A stretch of 64,000 nt of DNA from Sequoia sempervirens (Eukaryota > Streptophyta > Pinopsida > Cupressales > Cupressaceae), in NCBI GenBank assembly GCA_007258455.2, contig VDFB02000003.1, positions 40,551,986-40,615,985 on the forward strand. Direction: 5' to 3'. Positions 47,700 to 59,677 of the stretch are shown one piece after another. Positions within the stretch are counted from its first letter, which is position 1. The number at the start of each line of letters is the position of its first letter. A model generated the notes under the pieces. That model did not search any database, was not told where the DNA came from, and worked only from the letters and a program-made list of their open reading frames with translations. Position numbers and translations under genes: made by a program.

Positions 47700-48400
47700 G
47701 AAGGTGGACGATGACGAAGGGACGACAGCTCGCAAGGGAAGTTCCCACAGACGGCGATAGAGGGATGGAGGCCCGTAAGGAAGTTCCCATAGACGATGAC
47801 ATAGGGATGGCGACCCACAAGGGAAGTTCCCACAGATGGTGATGGAGGGATAGCGGCCCGCAAGGGAAGTTCCCCTGCATGGCGATAGAGGGACGATGAC
47901 CTACAAGGAAAGTTCCCACAGACACAACAAAGGGATGGCAGCCCACAAGGGAAGTTCCCATGGATGACAATGGAGGGGCGACGACCTGCAAAGAAATTTT
48001 CCATGGACAGTGATAGAGGGACAGCGGCCCACAAGGGAAGTTCCCATGGATGGTGATGGAGGGACGGTGGCCCACAAGGGAAGTTCCCACAGACGGCGAC
48101 GGAGGGATGACGACCCACAAGGGAAGTTCCCACATATGGTGACAGAGGGATAGCGACCCACAAGGAAAGTTCCCACGAATGGAAAAGGGGGGACGACAGC
48201 CCGCAAGGGAAGTTCCCACAGACGGAAATGGAGGGACAATGACCCACAAGGGAAGTTCCCATGGATGACAATGGAGGGACGACGACCTGCAAGGGAAGTT
48301 CCCATGGATGGCGATGGAGGGGCGACGATCCATAAGGAAAGTTCCCATGGCTACGGAGGGATGGTTACCCACAAGGAAATTTTTGCGATGTCTAAACACA
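47700..48400. repeat. 43-bp minisatellite in the U3 of the left LTR
   Basis: About 16 units spaced 42-43 bp, each centred on AAGGGAAGTTCCCA and followed by GGAGGGA-G. GGGAAGTTCCC is an 11-bp palindrome. Two further units appear near 48560-48640. Because 43 is not a multiple of three, all three minus frames stay open (134, 245 and 272 codons) with the same peptide words (GNFPCG, WELPLW, VGTSLVG). These frames are repeat artefacts. Confidence 0.9.
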
Positions 48401-49368
48401 TGGAAAATTTGATGCAAACCCCTTTAGGCATGTAAAGACATTCATTTGATGGTCCCTAGATGATGAAACTTGAAGTTTGCACCCATTCTGAAAATGAGGA
48501 GATTTGGAAGGGGGAAGCCAAAGGGTCATTGCCCTTTTGAAATGAAAATGAGAACATGACGGCCAGCAAGGAAAGTTCCCAAACGACCATGGAGGGATGA
48601 TGGCCCGCAAGGAAAGTCCCACAACCACGGAGGGATGACAACCCGACATGAAATTTTTGCAACTTCCTAAAACTTGACAAAACCTTGGCAATTCACTTAG
48701 GCATCACAAAAAAATCCCAAATCCATAGGAAACTTGTCCCCAAAGCCAAAAAAATGAAGGAAAAAGTGAATCAAATGAGTGGGGACCAATTCAGGAGGAA
48801 CAAGGTAAAAGGCAGAAAAAAGGAAGGGAGACTTTGCTTCACTCTTAGATTTGAATGCCCCAGGTAAAATGACGGGTAGGGGGAAAAATTTATAGGCCAA
48901 TTTCCATTAATTGCATGCATTGATTTCTTTGTATGGTGGACCTAGGTTAGGTGAGATGTGGAATCTCTCACTTGGTTGGATGCTTGGTCAAGGCTCAGAT
49001 GGAGAAACTAAGAGTGGATCCCACCATGCGGGTGGAAGTTGGGTGTTAGTCACCACTCAATGGCGAAACATGAGTAGTGATGGGTGCATGAGGCGACTCG
49101 TAACCGTGGGTCTGCGAGGCCTAGAGGACGCTGAGGCAACGGGTGAAGCAAAACCCATAGGGGCACTTCTGCGAAGGAAAAAGACTTAGCAAAATTTAGG
49201 TGCACAAATGAATTTGGTCAAGGAGTGTTTGATCATTTCAAGACATGTGACCAACTTAGGCTTAGGGATAGGGGCACACAAAATGAGGCAAGAGCAAAAA
49301 AACCCACCGGGAGTGAAAAGAGGGGGTCCCTGCCTACGGCGAGGCATGTGTACAAAACATGCAAAACA

Positions 49369-50831
49369 AATGGAAACTCGTTGGGGAAATGCTCTAGAGA
49401 ATTTCGATGACAAACTTAAATCACGAACCTAGAATATCTAGTTCTGAACTTCACGCTAGGGAAAACAAACTAGATGCTCAACCAAAGGATCAAAACCACT
49501 AGTTACCCCAACCTTCAGTATGCTAAAAATCCAAGTGTGTGCACATGTGTTAATTCCCATTCTTCAGTTACTCCAAGAACCTAAGCTCTGTCAAGTTAAG
49601 CTACGTATTTTATTCTAACTCCAAAAGAATATGAGACATTTCCTCGCTGCCAATTAGGCATCCATAGCCTTGATGAGGTTGTCGCTATGATTCTCCCAAA
49701 CATTGCTCTATTGCTGGCCAAGCATCCATAGCCTTGGTAGAGTTGCTCGGATACCCCTGAAAAGTTGAATTTTCTCTTTCTTTCTTTTGATTTTTCTCTC
49801 TTCAGTTCTTTTATTTCAACCTGCAAGCAATGAAGCTTACGCTCAGGGTTGAGAATCACAGTGGCACTGGAGCAGAATTTTAGATCTTTCACTTAACTCA
49901 ACTTCACAAAGGACCTACAGAGACTATCGAGTTCTTAAAATGTGTGAGAGATATAAGGTTTAAGAATACTTCAGAATCAGACCAACCAACAACTTATCCA
50001 CTTCAAATCAAACACCCGAACCACTTGACACTAATGAAAGATCCTCACCATCCACTCTAAAAACTTGATTAGAGTTTGATGAAGAAATAGATAGAACAAC
50101 CCCAGGAAATAAGAACAATTGCTGTGTGCACAAATATGCCCAACTAGAAGCAGAGGGACCCTAAGCAAAGCAACAACAAAGTGGAAGAAAAATGACAAAG
50201 AAGTGGAAAGAAAACAACCTACACTAACCAAGGTAGGAAAGAAAAAGCAAACAACAAAGTAACTACCCTAAAGAAAACTAACCTATGACAAACCAAATAA
50301 CCCAAGGAAAGCATGAAAGCAGAGTATTTACAAGAAACTTACACTACTCAAAACGGGCTATGTACAAAGATATTTACAAAGCACTATGTTCAGGAAAGGA
50401 AAACATACATTCACGCCCATTGGATTTCGTAATGCATGCACAAGTAATAGGGAAATCATTATAGTTCTAAGCCATGCATATTTATCTTTATACTAAAAAA
50501 GAAGAAGTTCAACATTGCAACATTCAAATTTAATCACATAGTCTCAAAAAATTAGCAGTTGAGGAGGTTCGTTAAACTCATGGTTAATCTATAAGCAAGT
50601 TTTCCTTCCCTCATTCCCATAATCAAAATGATAAATGCAATTATAAGTATTCATAGGGGAGATGAATGATAGAACCTAGATGTCATCATGTGGAGGTGGC
50701 AACGTTTGACAGTTGAGAGCGAGCACTGCATCATTAATCGTTGCATTAGTAGCTTTGAATGGAGGCACCAGATGGTGCAACACTTTGGGAATTAGGCTTG
50801 CATAAGGCTAGGAGAACGAGGAAAAAAATAC
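49369..50831. other. 3' part of the LARD-like interior; no gene recognised
   Basis: Open frames below 100 codons on both strands and no family motif. A pair of similar sentences (CATCCATAGCCTTG) near 49665 and 49728 marks a small local duplication. No good polypurine tract is seen next to the left LTR. Confidence 0.45.
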
Positions 50832-52832
50832 CTATTTAAATCTTTGTGTGGGATCGGAAATCCCTATCGGCTGTTCCTCGAGGAGATAAACTTCATCTCG
50901 TTGATCTTTTGCAAACCTAGTATCCACTTGATTGCTGTCTTCAAAAGGAAGCACGTTGTCCCATTTCCTTTCCCAAGTGTCGACCTTATTTATGTGGTGT
51001 TCAATGTCATGGGATGATGAAATGCATGAATCCACCCTATCACAGCCATCCAAATGTGAAGGGGGATCAACAATGATCATGGCAAAAGGACTCCAAGTTG
51101 TAGCTTATAGTCAATCGGGTGCTTCACCTTTGTTGGTAGCTATCCCAACACCTCCGCCTTTTTCTTCTTCTCTTTGTTGTTCATGAATTTCCTCATGGCG
51201 TTCACTTGTCTCCCCTTGTTCAATGTCACTATAGACAAAGAAGGAACCCCTCTCCCAATCTGGAAACTCTAGTGCATCGTCGTTTAGAGGTTTAGGTAGT
51301 ATGTCCTTATTGCTGCTAACATCTGGGATGTGCTCTTCCTCCATGTTGGTATACCTCTGCAATACAACTCCTAATGGAAAGAAGTCATCAATTGACAACA
51401 CCTCATCCAGGGGACCAAAATCCACTACAAAATTTCCTTCTAAGGACTCGCCATAAAGTATATCATCCATGGTGCACAAATTCTCTTCAAGAGGAAGAAA
51501 TTCTTGATGACTAGTGGGCAACCTTCCTGTTTGATCTACTTCATTGCTTGGAAGCTCAAGAATGTTTTTTTTCCTTCTTCTATTGTTGTCCCAACATCCT
51601 CTTGGGCTAGCCTTCAGTTGATCCATCACTTGATTTAGGCTTTTGGTCTTCTTCTTCGATCTGGGCAGCAAGTAGAGGAGGTCGGGAACTTGCCTGCCCT
51701 ATACATTCTTTAACTTGTCCGATAGCCTCTTGGAATAGTTCATATGTGAACTCTAAATGCACTGAATTATGAAGTCTACACCAATTCGGTAGCAACAAAA
51801 CCTCCAAATCTACTTGTAATTTTAGTTCGGACTAATCCCTTGCTAGTCTAGAGATGAGTTGACTGTATCTTTCCACTATTGAGTCCTCATCATCACTTGG
51901 GAAGGAAGTCTGGTAATAGACAACCGTAGCATGCAGTTGGTCCCACTCCTCCAAATATTCATTTTCAGATGCTTGATCATTGTCATTGTAGATGGAGAGG
52001 TCCTCTAATTTTATTTCTCTTATGCCTTCATCATCATTTTCTGCTGCTCCAAAGCTATCAACCTTTTCTCCTTTTTGATTTTTGGCGTCTATGACGACTT
52101 TCCTAGAATATGTTGTTGCAAATTTTTTTGATTCATCATCAACTATCAATAGCTCCTCTTCTGGGGTGGAGGACCAATCTTTGATGATGGAGTAAAGGCC
52201 TTCTAACTTCTTTTTGATTGAACTTTCATCAAAGATTTATGTTGTCCTGCGGAAATCTACTTCTTCCTTTTCATTTTCAGCTTTGATGTTCGTTGTCCCA
52301 ACACTAGTTTGTGTCAAATCCCTTGGTTCCTCTACGATATGTTGTCCCCCAGATGTTGACAGCTCTTTGGCCTCATGGGATGACTCATCCTTATCAAAAG
52401 CTAGTTGCTGCAACTCATTCAAATATCCCTAGGTTTGAGTGATAATGTTCATGCATGATGAGAAAATGAATTCGGAGTGAGGTGCGTTGTGAAATCTACA
52501 CCAAGTATACATCAACACCTCCTCTAATCTTGGTCTATCTTTACTACCCAAACATTTTTGGATTAGTTCCTTGAATGCCTTAACTGCCATGGTTGTCAAC
52601 TCTTCTTTTGGATGTACGAGGAACAAGGGCTGATATATTTCCGAAAAGGGAATTTCTCCTTGAAAGACTCTTTCATTTTGCTTAAGAAAGTCAGACACCC
52701 CAACTCATTGTTCCTGCGAGTGTAGTGAATCCTGTACTTTTCTACTGATGCGAATTGCTGTAGTGTTTTCTTCAATCTTCTATTCAAATCTGCATGTAGC
52801 TGAGCAATGTTGATTTGCATATACTGCTCCAT
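50832..52832 (-). pseudogene. Broken ORF of unknown family inside the LARD-like element
   Basis: Starting at 52832 (MEQYMQINIAQLHADLNRRL), about 160 bp downstream of the 5' LTR, the minus strand stays coding-like for 2 kb across seven frames (52832-52596, 52698-52429, 52422-52237, 52149-51832, 51807-51607, 51671-51111, 51080-50832) joined by single stops or frameshifts. The product would be about 650 residues, acidic, with many Asp/Glu and Ser. A module is repeated: EVLMYTWCRFHNAPHSEF near 52500 and EVLLLPNWCRLHNSVHLEF near 51780, about 240 codons apart. There is no zinc knuckle, no D-S/T-G, no YxDD and no DDE pattern, so it is not gag or pol as I know them. It may be a captured host gene or a lineage-specific protein. 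Confidence 0.55.
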
Positions 52833-52972
52833 CTTAGCTCAAGTTTGTTTTCCTTCAAAATTTTCTGATTTCAAAATTCCAGCATGTAGGGAGATCTTCC
52901 TATCTCAGATTTCTTCTTGAAAGTATTCTTTTCAACTTCCAACCTTCAACTTTGTAGCCTCAACATGCTAGG

Positions 52973-52989
52973 CCCTCCTTCTAGCACCA
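52973..52989 (-). other. Candidate primer-binding site of the LARD-like element
   Basis: Minus-strand TGGTGCTAGAAGGAGGG starts 4 bases after the 5' LTR. It begins with the required TGG, but I cannot match it to a specific tRNA. Confidence 0.5.
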
Positions 52990-53838
52990 GTTTTGTTGAT
53001 GGGTGTTTTGTGCACTTTCTCAACATAGGCAATGCATGGATGCACTACCTCTCTTGAAAGGTAGAAATTCACAAGAAAGTTACCAGTTACTACACCAAGG
53101 TCTCTTAGGTGTTAGGTCATGATGTGAATGGGATTTCTCAATTGATGTTTGATGTGATTTTCTGGAATCACAAGGAAGACTTATGGATGAGTTACAAAGT
53201 GTGGGAAGTTGGGTCGCAGTTTCAAAGTGCTGGAAGTGAATGAATAGTGGTTGTCCACTCAAAACAAACTGAAACCTACCAATTTCATGTGATTTAGCTT
53301 CATGGTGATGCTTGAGATCCTACTCTAACCAAGGACTAAAAGAAATAGAAAAAGGAGAAGGGTTAAGAAAGTTTTTCTAATCCTAAGCTACGAATGAATA
53401 GTGGCAATGGTGGCTGCTACAGTAGACAAACTTTCCCAAACTGAGTTTTGCTTGACCAAGAGAAGCCTACAACTACAAAAAACCAGTGCAATCTTCTAAG
53501 GACTGCAAATTTTTAGATTGCACATGCACATCATGAACATGCAATTGAACAAGGTTGCAACAATTTAAATAAAGAAGCCCAAGATAACTTTAAACAACAA
53601 CTTGTCATCAACAAGTGCCAAAAGTATGGGGTAAAAGCTCATCAAATACCATAACAACAATGTCCATCATCACATCCATTCAAGAAACTACACACTAAAC
53701 TAATAGGGAAGTAAAACCATGCACACATAATGAGCAAAATAAAAAGGAACACCCATAAATCATGCAATAATGCTTTCTATTGCTGCAAAATATTTTTACA
53801 TTAGCTCTCCAACCATTTACAAATTAGGGAGAGACCCC

Positions 53839-53846
53839 TATTTATA
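53839..53846 (-). promoter_or_regulatory. TATA box of the LARD-like 5' LTR
   Basis: Minus-strand AACTATAAATAGGGGTCTC. The matching place in the 3' LTR is TATAGATA. The minisatellite lies 0.8 to 1.55 kb upstream. Confidence 0.65.
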
Positions 53847-54639
53847 GTTTTCCAAAGCCCAAATGAATGACTAGGATCAATTTACAACAAATGGCCCCCA
53901 GATTTGTTTACATTAGGGTTTCACCTACCCCCACAATATTCATCAATTTAAAATACATATTTTGTCTTTTCCCTATTTTGTCTTGTAGTGGCGAGTCACT
54001 GTAGCAATTTTGTCTTCTAGCTGATTGCCCTTTTGCTGTAGCTGAAACTGTTCAAAAGCTACCTTCTTGTTGGTGCATCTGTAGTATCCTTCAACCAATC
54101 AAGTACACCTTGTTTGCAGATTTGAATCATTGCTAAATGGATTAGATGATATGATGAGATAGCTCTTGATGGATCATGATTGTTGGTTTGGAGGGAGGAA
54201 ATAGTCGCTCCCTCCCACCACCTTCAAGGCCACCCTTTGCAATTTTTTCATTAACTCCCTTGACATAGGCCTACTTCTAATGTTAGCTCTTTTGATGGGT
54301 GCTAGGGGGAGAGGTGAGCATAAAATGAATTGTGATAGGAGTGATGTGCCTTTTCCTTGTTTAGCTTTCTCAATGGGCCCTCGACGGACCCGTTGTAGGT
54401 TTCTTGAATCTTGCATACATGAAGTGCTCTAAGTGCATTCATATGAAAATCAAGGCAAATGTTAGTCAAATCCTGCAAACTCCTTGTTAGATCCATCCAT
54501 GCATCATCAAAAGATCACAATATTCATATTTCGAGCTCATTTGGACCATAAACATAAATGTGGGCTTAGGGGTGTGGGCGCCATAGGGCGGACGAAAGGC
54601 GCATGACAAACGGTGGATGGAAGGTAGCCGATGAATAGA

Positions 54640-55400
54640 AGGAAAACGTCAATGGAGGGACGATGACCCATAAGGGAAGTTCCCATGAATGATGACCTAC
54701 AAGGAAGTTACCACAAACGGTGACAGAGGGACAACAACCTGCAAGGGAAGTTCCCACAGACGGCGATGTAGGGACTGCAGCATGCAATGGAAGTTCACAC
54801 GAACGATGATGGAGGGATAGTGACTCACAAGGAAAGTTCCCACAGATGACAACAGAGGGATGACGACCCACAAGGGAGGTTACCATGGATGACATCAGAG
54901 GGATGGCAGCCCACAAGGAAAGTTCCCATGGCCATAGAGGGATGAAGGACCGCAAGGAAAATTCCCATGACCACAGAGGGATGGCGGCCTGCAAGGAAAG
55001 TTCCCACAGATGACAATGGAGGGATGGCGGCCCGCAAGGGAAGTTCCCACAGACGGCGACGAAGGGACAACCGCCCACAAGGGAAGTTCCCATGGATGGC
55101 AACAGAGGGAGGATGACCCACAAGGGAATTTCCCATGGATGATGACGGAGGGACAATGACCTGAAAGGAAAGTTTCAATGGATGGCAACAGAGGGACGAT
55201 GACCCATAAGGAAAGTTCCCATGAACGGAAATAGAGGGATGGCGACCCACAAGGGAAGTTGCCACAGACGACAATGGAGGGATGGAAACTCGTAAGAGAA
55301 GTTCCCATGGACAACGATGGAGGAATGATGACCTACAAGGAAAGTGCCAATGGCTACAAAGGGACGAAAACCCACAAGGAAATTTCCACGATGTCTAAAC
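54640..55400. repeat. 43-bp minisatellite in the U3 of the right LTR
   Basis: About 17 units like those in the left LTR, again with AAGGGAAGTTCCCA cores. Some cores have decayed (e.g. GGAAATTTCC, GGAAGTTACC). Additional isolated units lie near 55580-55640. Minus-strand frames of 139-196 codons here are artefacts. Confidence 0.9.
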
Positions 55401-56372
55401 ACATGGAAAATTTGATGCAAACCCCTTTAGGAATGTGAAGACATTCATTTGATGGTCCCTAGATGATGAAACTTGAAGTTTGCACCCATTCTGGAAATGT
55501 AGAGATTTGGAAGGTGGAAGTTAGACGGTCACCACCCTTTTGAAATGGAAATGAGCACACGACAACCTATAAGGAAAGTTCCCAAACAACCACGGAGGGA
55601 CGATGACCCGCAAGAAAAGTTCCCACAGCCACAGAGGGACGAAAACCCGACATGAAATTTTTGCAACTTTCCAAAACTTAACAAAACCTTCGAAGTTCAC
55701 TTAGGCATCACAAAAACATCCCAAATCCATAGGAAACTTGTGCCCAAAGCCAAAAAATGAAGGAAAAAGAAAATCAAGTGAGTGGGAACCAAGTCAGTAG
55801 GAACAAGGCAAAAGGCAGAAAAAAGAAGGGGGACTTTTCTTCTCTCTCAGATTCGAATGCCCCAGGTAAAATGAAGGGCAGGGGGTAGGTTTATAGGCCA
55901 ATTTACATTAATGGAATGCATTGATTTCTTTGTATGGTGGACCCAAGTTAGGTGAGATGTGGAATCTCTCACTCGATTGGATGCTTGGTCAAGGCTAGGA
56001 TGGAGAAACTAAGTGCGGATCCCCCCATGCGGGTGGATATTGGGCATTAGTTTCCACTCAGTGGAAAAACATGAGCATCGACCCACATGAGGTGACCCGC
56101 AACTACGGGTCCACGAGGCCTGGAGGACGCCGAGGCAATGGGTGAAAGGAAACCCGCAGGGGCACTTCCACGAAGGCAAAAGACTTAGAGAAATTTAGGT
56201 GCACAAATGAATTTGGTCAAGGAGTGTTTGATCATTTCAAGGCATGTGACCAACTTAGGCTCAGGGATAGGGGCACGCAAAATGAGGTAGGAGCAAAACA
56301 ACCCATCAGGAGTGAAAAGAGGGGGTCCCTACCTACGGTGGGGTGTGTGTGCAAAACATGCACAACACATAC

Positions 56373-56820
56373 TTTTTCTTGAATAAAACTGGAGAAATTT
56401 TTTATTATGGAATACTTTTTCTTGAGTGAGGTGACCATGATTATCAATGTGTTTTTCTCTATTTGGTAAGAACAAAATAACTCCAATTATTGTATAGTAA
56501 GGTCTTTTATAAATATTTAGTTGAAACTCTTCCATAAATCTTCAAGGACACATTTATTCTTTAGGAGCTACTTTTGTGTTTTTGGGTTTTGATTAAAAAA
56601 AATAGAAGACTTTTTTAATGATATTACACCATCTATTCAAGAGCACCTACACCATTTATTTTGAATACATAGTCCATGGTATATTTTCTATAAAGAGAAT
56701 TACCAACATAGTCAATAACACAAAAATAAAGTTTTGATTAAGATAAAAGCAGGAAGGGCCTGAACCCAGTACAAGATAGCCCTCAAGGACAAAGGAACAA
56801 ATCTCACTAGAGGAAAGACT
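56373..56820. other. No gene; spacer between two LTR elements
   Basis: AT-rich DNA with open frames below 85 codons and no motif. Confidence 0.55.
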
Positions 56821-57575
56821 TGAAAGGAAGCTAGGTACGTGAAAAATATTCCAACACTAATCTGTTAAAGGAGAGAATGTGCAAATTTCAACAGTTTCAA
56901 ACCCTTATTCAACTACAACAAAGAAGATGCACATAATAGGTAACATAAAATAGAATCATAGATACAATAAAACACACAACACCAAATATACATGGGGAAA
57001 ACTCTTTCAGGAGAAAAAAATCCACACTCCAAGAGATTAAACAATGTATTATCTATAAACAACAGTTACAATACACTTGTAGTGCAAGCTTCTATAGGAG
57101 TTTGTCGATGTTACAATTTTGGAATAAATTTTACAACATAACGATATCTCAACACAACATCATACTACTCCAAAATACACAAGTGCTCAATGCATAGGAG
57201 CTTACAATGCATAAATTAGAAGCTTCTAAATAACTACCAAAGGTTGAAGATGCAACATGGAAAGTGCCAAAACCACTGCACATGCATAATATTAAGTTTC
57301 CAATTTTCATCACAAAACTTGCACATGCGAAACTTGCACTTGCCAAAAATAACTGCACCTCAAAAACTCACATCCATGCAAACTCAACACAGAAATATAA
57401 AATTCCTTCATGCACAATTCCACCTATAATTGCAGCTTCCAACTTGATGCCTCTTCGAAAATAAAAAATGCAAGTTGTAAGTCACAAGACAATGTGAGAC
57501 AATTAGCAATATTAAATATTTAAAAAATTAATGCTATGAAAAAATAAAAGGTTGAGACACCTTCTTTTCCTAACA
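56821..57575 (-). repeat. Copia 3' LTR
   Basis: 755 bp. It is longer than its partner mainly because of a segment around 56900-56960 missing from the right LTR. Confidence 0.9.
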
Positions 57576-57586
57576 TTCTCCCACTT
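57576..57586 (-). other. Copia polypurine tract
   Basis: Minus-strand AGTGGGAGAA directly before TGTTAGG. Confidence 0.8.
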
Positions 57587-57599
57587 GTCGAACACCTTT

Positions 57600-58350
57600 G
57601 AAGATTCAATGAAAGTAACAAGATTTAATTGCTAGAGGATGAGAGGCCAATGGACTTTGAACACCATCTAAACTTCTTTATGCTCATTGGCTTTATCAAT
57701 GCATCTGCACCATTCATCAGGGTCTCAACCTTCTCCAACTCCACCTTCCATCTTCCACCATATCATAAACAAAATGAAATTGAACATCAATGTGCTTTGT
57801 TCTAGCATGGAAAGTAGGATTCTTTGCCAAGAAAAAGGCACTCTAACTATCACAATAGATAGTGATCTAACTTGCATCAAGCCCAACATCTGAACAAAAA
57901 CGTTTAAGCCAAATGAATTCCTTACAAGCATGAGTAACTGCCATGTACTCTACTTTTTTTGTAGACAAAGCGACTACAACTTTTCATTGAATCATCCAAC
58001 TAATGGAGCCACCAAACATCATGAATACATATCCATTGATGGATCTTCTACTATCAATATCTCTTGCCCAATCAAAATCCAAAAACCCACAAATACAAAA
58101 TAAATGCTAAGGTCCAATAAGATAACCATGAAAACACAAGGAATACTTATATGTACCCATCAAGTATCTAAACACTCTCTTAACTACATCCCAATGCACC
58201 CATCCAAGATTACCATAAAACAACTTAGGACTCCCACTGCTTGGGAAATGTCTAGTCTCATACATACCATAACATACATCAAACTTCCTACAACACTAGC
58301 ATACGGTACTCTGTTCATGTCCTCCATCTTAGAGGGAGACTTTGGACATG
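57600..58350 (-). pseudogene. Copia RT C-terminus and RNase H
   Basis: Minus-strand blocks: CPKSPSKMEDMNRVPYAS, VVGSLMYVMVCMRLDISQAV (end of RT), then SRRSINGYVF, VALSTKKVEYMA, EFIWLKR, and [20 protein letters not shown]. These are the usual copia RNase H signatures. Frames change several times, and stops are present (after SW-IQ and after VGLDAS). Confidence 0.8.
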
Positions 58351-58353
58351 TTG

Positions 58354-58768
58354 GTATGTGGCGACTGATCATGCTAAAAAGGGAAAAATCACCGAAAAAG
58401 GGAAAAATCAACGAAAAAAGAAAAAAAACCCGATTTTGTAGAACCCTAATCTGGAAGCTTCTAAGCTTGTTAAAAAGGGGTTTGGATGGTTAGAGTATGA
58501 TGAAAAATGCGATTATTCACAAGATTGTAATAGGTTTTGCATGAGATAATAAAATCATTGGATGGCTGCGGTTTGGTGGATGTAGCCCGTATTGGGTGAA
58601 CCATGTTAAATTATCTATTATAATTTATTTTGTGTGTTTTTAGTTTCTATGTTTATTACTTAAATCTTCATTTAATTGTTAGATATCTTCCTTTCTAACC
58701 CTAACAAGACAATCCTCTACAAAAAGATTCATTCATTGCAACACAAGAATAAATAACTAACTGCAAGT
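58354..58768 (+). mobile_element. LTR-like insertion inside the copia pol gene
   Basis: Coding similarity stops after LERFSM (about 58775, minus strand) and resumes with CPKSPSKMED (58350). Between them lies about 400 bp of foreign sequence containing, on the plus strand, GGTGGATGTAGCCC, GGGTGAACCATG and then a T-rich stretch, a phrase I associate with plant copia LTR R-U5 regions. TGTTGGTATG near 58350 could be its start. Exact borders and target duplication are unclear. Confidence 0.5.
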
Positions 58769-58769
58769 T

Positions 58770-59257
58770 GTCATGCTGAATCTCTCCAACACTGCATTCA
58801 CATACTTACTCTAGCTTAACCAAAGATTTTTGTTAGCTCCGTCTCTTCTGATATCCATCCCCAAGATATATCGAGTTACACCTAAATCCTTCATTTCAAA
58901 CTGTGATGACAACTAGGACTTCAAATCTAAAATCAAACTTTTATCTTTCCCAAAAAATAGCTTATGATCAACATACAATGCAATGATGAGAAAATGATCA
59001 TTAATTGTTTTGTAGTAAACAAAATGATCAAATTTATATCTTAGAAATCATAAACTCAACATAAAGGTGTCAAATTTTTGGTACCACATCTTAGGATATT
59101 GCTTAAGAACATATAGATACTTTTTCAACTTGCATACCGGATTTCCTTTACCTTTAACCACATACTGTTTAGGTTGTGACATAGATTTCTTCCTCCAAGC
59201 CACCTTGAGCACCCATTTGTAACCAACAAGTTTGTATCCTTCAAGTAAGGGCACCAA
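58770..59257 (-). pseudogene. Copia reverse transcriptase, internally deleted
   Basis: GYKWVLKVAWRKKS, VCKLKKYLYVLKQYPKMWY and then ALYVDHKLFFGKD, MKDLG--RYILGMDI, NKNLWLS. The YVDD box reads YVDH, losing a catalytic Asp. About 100 residues expected between KWV and the KLKK-LYGLKQ block are missing. Confidence 0.8.
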
Positions 59258-59677
59258 ATCCTATTCATCATTCTTCTTCGATGTAGCCACATCCTCATCC
59301 ATGGATTTCATCGAAGAATCTAAATCACTCATACCCATAGCCTCTTGCATAGTCCTTGGCTCATCAAGATTAGCAATCAAAGCAAAAATACAATTTGAAT
59401 CCAACAAAGAATAACTAAAACTTTTAGGTGAATAACCAAACCTATCAGATTGTCACCTATCTCTCATAGACCTCATTAATTTATGAGGTTCAAGTGCTTC
59501 TTCTTCTTCTTTAGATCTTTTAGTGCTTCTCAAGCTCTCCTCATCATCAGGTCCATTCTAGGCTTCAGGTTTAACTTTCTTAGGGTCAAGAGGAAGTTGA
59601 ACCACATCTTCTTTCTTATGTTCTTTTGTAGGCTACAAAATAGTGGAAGAAGGTTTCATCTCTCTAAAGATAACACT

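Larger units (their letters stand above)
45774..49368 (-). repeat. 3' LTR of the LARD-like element
   Basis: Starts TATTGATGGG on the plus strand (TG mutated to TA) and ends AAAACA. It contains a private 277-bp tandem duplication (46114-46667), the TATA position (46913-46920, here TATAGATA on the minus strand) and a 43-bp minisatellite in U3. Otherwise it follows the right LTR closely, with many point differences. Confidence 0.85.
45774..56367 (-). mobile_element. LARD-like LTR element with a non-gag/pol ORF
   Basis: Direct repeats of 3595 bp (left) and 3374 bp (right) enclose 3625 bp. The ends are T(G/A)TTGATGGG ... AACA, and a perfect CATAC duplication flanks the whole (45769-45773 and 56368-56372). 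Orientation is minus: TATA boxes in both LTRs, a candidate primer-binding site next to the right LTR, and the only long coding frames all point that way. No gag, protease, integrase, RT or RNase H motif is present. Long LTRs plus a noncoding or foreign interior fit the class called large retrotransposon derivatives (LARDs). It would depend on enzymes made elsewhere. Confidence 0.85.
52994..56367 (-). repeat. 5' LTR of the LARD-like element
   Basis: Starts TGTTGATGGG on the plus strand and ends CACAACA. Holds the intact TATA box and a 43-bp minisatellite at about 54640-55400. Confidence 0.85.

Noticed and set aside
47555..48417. Three long minus-strand frames (134-272 codons), and similar ones at 54566-55420
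   Set aside because: They run through a 43-bp minisatellite without stop codons. All three frames give the same peptide words because the period is not a multiple of three. Stop-free repeat, no gene.
48685..49432. Plus-strand frames of 60-92 codons
   Set aside because: They lie in LTR sequence, overlap antisense frames, and differ between the two LTRs by frameshifts.
52937..52996. Reading the 10.6-kb element on the plus strand, with a primer site after the left LTR (TGGAAACTCG)
   Set aside because: All long coding frames and both TATA boxes point to the minus strand, and no purine tract precedes the right LTR on the plus strand.
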